Below, one piece after another: positions 5,766 to 10,827 of a stretch of 10,827 nt of DNA. A model generated the notes under the pieces. The model had not been told where the DNA came from, did no database searches, and saw only the letters and a program-made list of their open reading frames with translations. The position numbers were made by a program, and so were the translations under genes. Each line of letters opens with the position of its first letter. The first letter of the stretch is position 1. The stretch comes from an uncultured Oscillospiraceae bacterium (GTDB taxonomy: Bacteria > Bacillota > Clostridia > Oscillospirales > Oscillospiraceae): NCBI GenBank assembly GCA_905234575.1, contig CAJOIG010000039.1, positions 1 through 10,827 on the forward strand, read 5' to 3'.

Positions 5766-7094
5766 TCACCAGAGCTGCAGGGCGTTGGCCTGGGCGCGCA
5801 GATCCGCGCGGAAATCGGGGTGCGCCACGGCGATGAGCTCCTCCACCCGCTGGCGGACGGACTTGCCGCGCAGATGCGCCACGCCGTATTCCGTCACCAC
5901 GATGTCCACGATGTTGCGCGGGATGGAGACGACGCTGCCCGCCGTGAGTTGGGGCACGATGCGGGAGATGGTCCCGCTCTTCGCGGTGGATTGGAGGGCA
6001 ATGATGCCCCGGCCGCCCTTGGCGTGATACGCGCCGTAGGCAAAATCCCAGGCGCCGCCGGTGCCGGAGTACTGCTTGCCCAGGAGGGTCTCAGAGCAGA
6101 CCTGGCCCGTGAGGTCGATCTCGAGGGCGGTGTTGACGGAGACCATGTTCTCGTTCTGGGCGATGTTGAAGGGGTCGTTCACATAGCGGACGGGCAGAAG
6201 CTCGATCATGGGGTTGTCGTTGATATAGTCATACAGCTCCTGGGTGCCCCAGCAGAAGGCCGCCACGGAGCGGTTGCGGTGGAACTGCTTGCGGCTGTTG
6301 TTCACCGCGCCGCAGGCCATGAGCTTGCCCATGGCGGAGCCCAGCATCTCGGTGTAGATGCCGAGGTCGTGCCGGTCCATGAGGCGCTCCGCCACGGCGT
6401 CCGGCATGCCGCCGATGCCGAGCTGGATGGTGTCGCCGTCACGGATGAGCCCGGCGGCATAGTCCGCGATCTGCTCCTGGACCTTTGTGCGGGGATAGAC
6501 CGGGGAGTTCGACACCGCGCGCTCGCCGTCCACGAAGTAGTTCACCTTCTCCGCGGAGATGCGGTTGGTGCCGCTGGTGTATGGCAGGCGGGGATTGACC
6601 TCCAGGATCACCGTCTCGCAGACGTCGAACATCTCGAGCTCGAACTGCTGGCTCATGGACATGCAGACATAGCCGAAGCGGTCCATAGGCGTGACCGCGC
6701 CGACGAACACGTTCGGGCGCTTGGCCTCCATCATCTCCCGCACGCAGAGGTGGAGGTTGTTCGGCACGAAGCTCACCCGGCCCGTGGGATGGAGCTTGCG
6801 GGTGCCCGGGCCGTAGAAGATGGAGAGGATCGAGATGACGTCATCAAGTCCCTCCATGGACAGGAAGGGATACTCCTCCTGCGGGTTTGCGAGCCAGATG
6901 GTCACGTCCTTCACGCCCCGGTCCCGGAGCTCGTGCAGACGGCGCAGGAAGCCCACGGGCTCGTTGCCGTAGGCCGCCACGGCGATGACGTCCCCGGACC
7001 GGATCTTGCCGATGGCGTCGTCCATGGAGATGAATTTGGAGTCGTAGATGCGGTCACGGATCTCGTCGCGGTTGTAATTGTTCATTGTTTCCAT
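5766..7094 (-). CDS. Acetyl-CoA hydrolase/CoA-transferase family protein
   Basis: Family I-type CoA-transferase related to Cat2/AbfT (4-hydroxybutyrate) and butyryl-CoA:acetate CoA-transferases; 442 residues, normal length. It would move CoA between acyl-CoA and a short carboxylate in the cytoplasm through a glutamyl-CoA thioester. Seen: EVNPRLPYTSG (165-175), GIGGMPDAV (226-234), LGIYTEM with the likely catalytic Glu249, SVNTALEIDLTGQVCSE (319-335), GTGGAWDFAYGA (344-355), and the C-terminal VTEYGVAHLRGKSVRQR (400-416). Where related butyryl and 4-hydroxybutyrate enzymes often have GGQxDF, this protein has GGAWDF, so the substrate should not be assumed. The ATG at 7094 has GGTGA 6 nt upstream. 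An internal ATG (7085) is a weaker alternative. It is first in a two-gene unit with the DUF2461 gene. Confidence 0.9.
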   Translation of the reverse strand: METMNNYNRDEIRDRIYDSKFISMDDAIGKIRSGDVIAVAAYGNEPVGFLRRLHELRDRGVKDVTIWLANPQEEYPFLSMEGLDDVISILSIFYGPGTRKLHPTGRVSFVPNNLHLCVREMMEAKRPNVFVGAVTPMDRFGYVCMSMSQQFELEMFDVCETVILEVNPRLPYTSGTNRISAEKVNYFVDGERAVSNSPVYPRTKVQEQIADYAAGLIRDGDTIQLGIGGMPDAVAERLMDRHDLGIYTEMLGSAMGKLMACGAVNNSRKQFHRNRSVAAFCWGTQELYDYINDNPMIELLPVRYVNDPFNIAQNENMVSVNTALEIDLTGQVCSETLLGKQYSGTGGAWDFAYGAYHAKGGRGIIALQSTAKSGTISRIVPQLTAGSVVSIPRNIVDIVVTEYGVAHLRGKSVRQRVEELIAVAHPDFRADLRAQANALQLW

Positions 7095-7128
7095 CGTTTT
7101 TCACCAAGTCAAAGAGTTTTCGGGACCC

Positions 7129-7157
7129 AGTATAGCACAGAATCCCGGAATTGCCCA
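7129..7157 (-). promoter_or_regulatory. Predicted promoter of the CoA-transferase/DUF2461 unit
   Basis: Minus strand: -10 TATACT (7134-7129) preceded by TGC, making an extended -10, with a weak -35 TGGGCA (7157-7152) at 17-bp spacing. The start would be near 7122, giving a leader of about 28 nt. It is back to back with the metY promoter, whose -35 begins only 18 bp away. Confidence 0.6.
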
Positions 7158-7174
7158 GAGGGGGGCGCTGGTTC

Positions 7175-7204
7175 TTGACAAATAATCCGGCGCTATTTTA
7201 TAAT
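7175..7204 (+). promoter_or_regulatory. Near-consensus promoter of metY-metA
   Basis: Perfect -35 TTGACA (7175-7180), 18-bp spacer, perfect -10 TATAAT (7199-7204). The start is expected near 7211, giving a leader of about 45 nt. This leader is too short for a SAM-I riboswitch or T-box. TAATT and AATTA arms (7201-7205 and 7210-7214) overlap the -10 and start site and could be a small operator, but this is weak. The ribosome binding site AAGGAGA (7240-7246) lies 9 nt before the ATG. Confidence 0.8.
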
Positions 7205-7255
7205 TAGTCAATTAAAGAAGTAAAATACAGCATCCCAAGAAGGAGAACCCGAATC

Positions 7256-8536
7256 ATGAGCTATCGTCCCGAGACCATCTGCGTGCAGGGCGGCTATACC
7301 CCCGGCAACGGCGAGCCCCGGCAGATCCCCATCGTGCAGTCCACCACCTTCAAATACGCCACCAGCGAGGACATGGGCAAGCTCTTCGACCTGGAGGCCC
7401 CCGGTTACTTCTACACCCGCCTGCAAAATCCGACGAACGACTACGTCGCGGCGAAGATCGCGGCCCTGGAGGGCGGTACCGCCGGCATGCTGACGAGCTC
7501 CGGCCAGGCCGCGAACTTCTTCGCCATTTTCAACATCGCCTCCTGCGGCGACCACATCGTCTCCTGCTCCACCATCTACGGCGGCACCTTCAACCTCATC
7601 GCCGTCACCATGGCAAAAATGGGCATCGAGGCCACCTTCGTGGAGCCCGACTGCACCGACGAGGAGCTGGAGGCCGCCTTCCGCCCGAACACCAAGTGCG
7701 TCTTCGGCGAGACCATCGCGAACCCCGCCCTGACCGTCCTCGACATCGAGCGCTTCGCGAAGGCCGCCCACGACCACGGCGTGCCCCTCATCGTGGACAA
7801 CACCTTCGCCACCCCCGTGGGCTGCCGGCCCATCGACTGGGGCGCGGACATCGTCACCCACTCGACCACCAAGTACATGGACGGGCACGGCGTGGCCGTC
7901 GGCGGCGCCATCGTGGACAGCGGCAAATTCGACTGGATGGCCCACGCCGACAAGTTCCCCGGCCTCACCACCCCGGACGACAGCTACCACGGCATCACCT
8001 ACGCCGAGAAGTTCGGCATGGGCGGCGCCTTCATCACGAAATGCACGGCCCAGCTCATGCGGGACTTCGGCTCCATCCAGTCCCCCCAGCACGCCTTTTA
8101 CCTGAACCTGGGCCTCGAGAGCCTGCACGTCCGCATGGCGCGGCACTGCGAGAACGGCCAGGCCGTGGCGGAATTCCTCGAAAAGCACCCGAAGGTCGCG
8201 AAGGTCAGCTACTGCGGCCTGCCCGGCGACAAATACCACGCTCTGGCGGAAAAATACCTCCCCAACGGCTCCTGCGGCGTCGTGTCCTTCGAGCTGAAGG
8301 GCGGGCGCGAGGCGGCCAGCGTGTTCATGAAGAACCTCAAACTCGCCGCCATCGAGACCCACGTCGCGGACGCCCGGACCTGCTGTCTCAACCCCGCGAG
8401 CTCCACCCACCGGCAGATGACGGACGCCCAGCTCGCCGCCGCGGGCATCCCCGCGGGCCTCGTCCGCATGAGCTGCGGTCTCGAGAGCAAGCTCGACCTC
8501 ATCGACGACATCGCCCAGGCCCTGGACGCCGTGTAA
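7256..8536 (+). CDS. metY: O-acetylhomoserine sulfhydrylase (O-acetylhomoserine aminocarboxypropyltransferase)
   Basis: PLP enzyme of the Cys/Met metabolism family. It would convert O-acetylhomoserine plus sulfide to homocysteine and acetate in the cytoplasm. At 426 residues it matches OAH sulfhydrylases rather than the shorter cystathionine synthases. Seen: QSTTFKY (28-34), YFYTRLQNPT (51-60; phosphate-binding Tyr/Arg of a neighbouring subunit), TSSGQAA (80-86), VDNTFATP with Asp181 that contacts the PLP ring nitrogen, and THSTTKYMDGHG with the Schiff-base Lys206. The insertion around 245-275, including YHGITYAEKFG, is characteristic of MetY. RMSCGLES near the C-terminus carries the substrate-carboxylate Arg. 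The ATG at 7256 follows AAGGAGA. metA follows after 26 nt, which supports O-acetylhomoserine as the substrate. Confidence 0.96.
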   Translation: MSYRPETICVQGGYTPGNGEPRQIPIVQSTTFKYATSEDMGKLFDLEAPGYFYTRLQNPTNDYVAAKIAALEGGTAGMLTSSGQAANFFAIFNIASCGDHIVSCSTIYGGTFNLIAVTMAKMGIEATFVEPDCTDEELEAAFRPNTKCVFGETIANPALTVLDIERFAKAAHDHGVPLIVDNTFATPVGCRPIDWGADIVTHSTTKYMDGHGVAVGGAIVDSGKFDWMAHADKFPGLTTPDDSYHGITYAEKFGMGGAFITKCTAQLMRDFGSIQSPQHAFYLNLGLESLHVRMARHCENGQAVAEFLEKHPKVAKVSYCGLPGDKYHALAEKYLPNGSCGVVSFELKGGREAASVFMKNLKLAAIETHVADARTCCLNPASSTHRQMTDAQLAAAGIPAGLVRMSCGLESKLDLIDDIAQALDAV

Positions 8537-8562
8537 TCCTTTTCCCGTAAGGAAGTTTCGTC

Positions 8563-9501
8563 ATGCCCATCAAGATCCCGAACCAACTGCCCGCCACCGC
8601 CACGCTGACGAAGGAGAACATCTTCGTCATGACAGAGACCCGCGCCGTCTCCCAGGACATCCGCCCGCTGCACATCCTGCTTCTGAACCTCATGCCGACG
8701 AAGATCGAGACGGAGACGCAGCTCGCCCGCGTGCTGGGCAACTCCCCCCTGCAGATCGAGCTCGAGCTCATGGCCCCCACAGGCCGCGTGCCGAAAAACA
8801 CGTCCCAGGAGCATATGCTCGCCTTCTACCAGACCTTCGACGACGTGAAGGACCGCACCTTCGACGGCCTCATCATCACCGGCGCGCCGGTGGAGCTCAT
8901 GGAGTACGAAGAGGTCGATTACTGGCCGGAGCTCTGCCGGATCATGGAGTGGTCCAAAACCCACGTCCACTCCACGCTGCACATCTGCTGGGGCGCCCAG
9001 GCGGGGCTGTACTACCACTACGGCATCCCGAAGCGCACCCTGCCGAAGAAGCTCTTCGGCGTTTTCCGCCACACGGTCGAAGACCCGAACTACATCCTCT
9101 TCCGGGGCTTCGACGACAAGTTCTGGGTGCCCCACTCCCGAAACACCACCGTGGACCGGGCGGACATCGAGGCCGTGCCGGCGCTGAAGATCCTCGCCGC
9201 GTCTCCGGAGGCGGGCGTCTACGCCGTCAAGACCGACGGCGGACGGCAGGTGTTCCTCATGGGCCACGCGGAGTACGACCGCGACACCCTGAAAAACGAG
9301 TACCTGCGGGACCTGGGGAACGAGCATGTAGAGATGCCGAAGAACTACTTCCCGGACGACGACCCCACGCAGGACCCCATTGTCACCTGGCGCTCCTGCG
9401 CGCACCTGCTGTACGGCAACTGGCTGAACTACTGCGTCTACCAGACCGTGCCCTACGACCTGCGCGACATCGAAAAGGGCCTCCGCACCGAGACGATGTG
9501 A
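8563..9501 (+). CDS. metA: Homoserine O-acetyltransferase (MetA family, Glu111 type)
   Basis: Acylates homoserine as the first committed step of methionine synthesis; 312 residues, normal for MetA. The catalytic Cys142 is in HICWGAQAG, and His235 and Glu237 are in MGHAEYD. All three fall at the same numbers as in the E. coli enzyme. Residue 111, in TGAPVELMEY, is Glu. In characterised MetA proteins Glu at this position goes with acetyl-CoA and Gly with succinyl-CoA, so I predict acetylation even though the family name is homoserine O-succinyltransferase. Other hallmarks are LNLMPTKIETETQ (41-53), HSRNTTV (191-197) and the C-terminal GNWLNYCVYQ. AAGGAAG (8549-8555) precedes the ATG. It is co-transcribed with metY, which uses O-acetylhomoserine. 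TGA at 9499-9501 is followed by a strong terminator. Confidence 0.96.
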   Translation: MPIKIPNQLPATATLTKENIFVMTETRAVSQDIRPLHILLLNLMPTKIETETQLARVLGNSPLQIELELMAPTGRVPKNTSQEHMLAFYQTFDDVKDRTFDGLIITGAPVELMEYEEVDYWPELCRIMEWSKTHVHSTLHICWGAQAGLYYHYGIPKRTLPKKLFGVFRHTVEDPNYILFRGFDDKFWVPHSRNTTVDRADIEAVPALKILAASPEAGVYAVKTDGGRQVFLMGHAEYDRDTLKNEYLRDLGNEHVEMPKNYFPDDDPTQDPIVTWRSCAHLLYGNWLNYCVYQTVPYDLRDIEKGLRTETM

Positions 9502-9511
9502 CCGAAAACCG

Positions 9512-9556
9512 AACGACCCCCGTTCCCGGCGAACTGCCGCGGACGGGGGTCGTTTT
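9512..9556 (+). terminator. Intrinsic terminator of metY-metA, probably bidirectional
   Basis: Perfect 12-bp arms AACGACCCCCGT (9512-9523) and ACGGGGGTCGTT (9543-9554) around a 19-nt loop whose ends can add one wobble and one G-C pair. A T-rich tail (TTTT at 9553-9556, then ATATTGTATTA) follows on the plus strand. It starts 10 nt after the metA stop and ends 8 nt before the stop of the convergent gene. On the minus strand the stem is followed by CGGTTTTCGG, a weaker tail, so it may serve both genes. Confidence 0.85.
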
Positions 9557-9564
9557 ATATTGTA

Positions 9565-10827
9565 TTATCCGACGTAGACCGCCGCGCCGGACGCGTCCAG
9601 TTCCAGCGGGAGCCAGCAGGTGAAGCCGCCCTCGTTCGGGATGGCCTCGTATACCGTCCCTCCCACGGCAACGTAGACGGGCGCGTCCACCGCCGTTTCG
9701 GGCAGGGTGCCGGTGAGCTTCTGCAGCGTCGGGCACAGGCTCCCGGAGGCGTCCGCGGTCAGCTCGCTCTCCACGGGCGCGGCGTCCGCGAGGACAGCGG
9801 AATCCCGGACCGGCGCCTCATATACCGCGGGGTATTTCAGGAGATAGTCCAGCGTCCGCTCGGCCAGCTCGCAGACCACGACGTCGGCGTTCTGCCCGTC
9901 GATGAGGTCGAGGCGGTAGTTATTCGAGCGGGAGATATACGCCGCGCCGAAGCTCTCCGCGAGATAGGGGTACAGGCTGCGGCCGGAGGAGTCCCGGAAC
10001 AGCAGGAGGCTCCCCTCCTTCCCCGCGCAGGTCGTGGTGATGAGCATGTCGTCGTAGTCCCGGAAGCGGCTCGTGTACTCGAAGGTGAAGCCAGGGACGT
10101 AGGTATACGACGGCTCCCGGTCCGCGCCCCGGGGATAGAGCATGGCGTACAGATCCCCCTGGTGGGTATCCTCGCTCGTAAAGGGTCCGGCGAAATATTC
10201 GCTCTGCCGTCCAAGCGCGGCGAGGATGGTATCCGCGCCGAGGGCCGCGCCCCGCTCGGTCCAGTGGCTGTCCCACTGCCAGTAAAGCTCCTCATCCACG
10301 CCGGTGAAGGCCGCGTACTGATCCGCGTAAGGCACGCCCATGCCCGGCAGGAGCACCGCAAGACGCTCCCGGTTCGAGCCCTCCGCCACCGTCACGAAGG
10401 ACGGCGCATGGGCGGGATAGAGGGTGTACTTTCCGCAGGGAACGGTGAACACGAAGTCCGCTCCGTGGGCCTCGGTGTACTCCCGCATGAGGGCGAGGCT
10501 CCGGGCCGCGCACCATATCTCCCGGTCCGACATTTGGCCGTCCCCGGAAATGTCGTTCACCGCCGCGCCGAAAAAGAGCCAGCCGTCCGGCCCGATGAGC
10601 ACGTCGTCGTTCCCGGAGGTGCGGAACACGCCGGAGAGCAGGCGGTCCCAGGCGGTGATGCCCTCGAGGCGCAGGAAAAAGCCCTTGCCCAGATAGTCCC
10701 GGAGCTGGGTGAGGACGTCGGCGTTCCAGGAGCCGTCGAAGCGCTTGAGCTTCGGCGCGGCGGCGGGCGGCTCGTTCGCGGCGGCCTCGGAGGGTCCGGC
10801 GATCAGCATCCCGACGCTCGGCACGAG
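9565..10827 (-). CDS. AlgX/DHHW-type SGNH-fold protein, probable polysaccharide O-acetylation factor (5' end outside window)
   Basis: Frame open from the right edge to TAA at 9565-9567, about 420 residues. A GTG at 10824 could serve as a start, but LVPSVGMLIAGPSEA at the edge looks like the end of a signal anchor, so the true start is probably upstream. Numbering from that GTG: IGPDGWLFFG (77-86), VFTVPCGKYTLYP (125-137), WQWDSHW (182-188; the D-x-H-W catalytic dyad type of DHHW/AlgX/AlgJ proteins), GDLYAMLYP (223-231) and LLLFRDSSGRSLYPYLAESFG (about 273-293), which may hold the serine nucleophile. Such proteins act outside the membrane with an MBOAT O-acyltransferase to acetylate surface polysaccharide; a partner could lie just beyond the edge. 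Residues about 335-419 form an Ala/Val-rich C-terminal extension I cannot assign. The gene is convergent with metA. Confidence 0.82.
   Translation of the reverse strand, partial: LVPSVGMLIAGPSEAAANEPPAAAPKLKRFDGSWNADVLTQLRDYLGKGFFLRLEGITAWDRLLSGVFRTSGNDDVLIGPDGWLFFGAAVNDISGDGQMSDREIWCAARSLALMREYTEAHGADFVFTVPCGKYTLYPAHAPSFVTVAEGSNRERLAVLLPGMGVPYADQYAAFTGVDEELYWQWDSHWTERGAALGADTILAALGRQSEYFAGPFTSEDTHQGDLYAMLYPRGADREPSYTYVPGFTFEYTSRFRDYDDMLITTTCAGKEGSLLLFRDSSGRSLYPYLAESFGAAYISRSNNYRLDLIDGQNADVVVCELAERTLDYLLKYPAVYEAPVRDSAVLADAAPVESELTADASGSLCPTLQKLTGTLPETAVDAPVYVAVGGTVYEAIPNEGGFTCWLPLELDASGAAVYVG

Noticed and set aside
5541..7178. Plus-strand open frame of 545 codons opposite the CoA-transferase
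   Set aside because: No family features, and the minus strand has full-length family motifs, a ribosome binding site and a promoter.
7205..7255. SAM riboswitch or T-box leader for metY
   Set aside because: Only about 45 nt lie between the predicted start site and the ATG, and no conserved riboswitch elements are visible.
7208..9405. Minus-strand open frames (about 400 codons each) opposite metY and metA
   Set aside because: Shadows of two textbook plus-strand enzymes with every catalytic residue present.

Overview
The window reads as chromosomal DNA from a GC-rich member of the Clostridia (Firmicutes), most likely an anaerobic gut-type lineage. Three things suggest this: a lipoprotein oligopeptide-binding protein with a Gram-positive style lipobox, strong AGGAGG-type ribosome binding sites, and a CoA-transferase of the fermentative Cat/AbfT family. 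The genus assignment is inference only. Coding is dense. There is no mobile element, CRISPR array, tRNA or rRNA that I can support. No gene-free stretch exceeds about 165 bases.

Left part (1-4935, minus strand): a complete oppB-oppC-oppD-oppF transporter set followed by the 5' part of oppA, which runs off the left edge. The genes are packed with 1-nt and 15-nt gaps and an 8-nt overlap. The exception is a 59-nt, hairpin-containing spacer before the binding-protein gene. A good sigma-A type promoter lies at about 5014-5042, its -10 inside a perfect 14-bp palindrome and its -35 inside the loop of a larger inverted repeat. OppC carries an unusually long extracytoplasmic insertion, and OppA has a tandem EEPAAA linker after its lipid-anchor cysteine.

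Middle part (5087-7094, minus strand): a two-gene unit made of an acetyl-CoA hydrolase/CoA-transferase family protein and, 4 nt downstream, a DUF2461 (TIGR02453-like) protein of unknown function starting at GTG. Its promoter is divergent from that of the next unit.

Right part: metY-metA (7256-9501, plus strand) encode O-acetylhomoserine sulfhydrylase and a MetA-fold homoserine acyltransferase. MetA has Glu at position 111, which predicts acetyl-CoA use. Together they would make homocysteine by direct sulfhydrylation: homoserine to O-acetylhomoserine to homocysteine. The promoter is near consensus (TTGACA, 18 bp, TATAAT), and the roughly 45-nt leader is too short for a SAM riboswitch or T-box. 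A strong hairpin terminator at 9512-9556 separates metA from a convergent, 5'-truncated AlgX/DHHW-type SGNH-fold protein (9565 to the right edge), probably an exported or membrane-anchored polysaccharide O-acetylation factor.

I do not see a clearly new biological system here. The observations most worth a second look are the MetA specificity residue, the OppC insertion, the overlapping terminator/promoter/palindrome before oppB, and the C-terminal extension of the AlgX-like protein.
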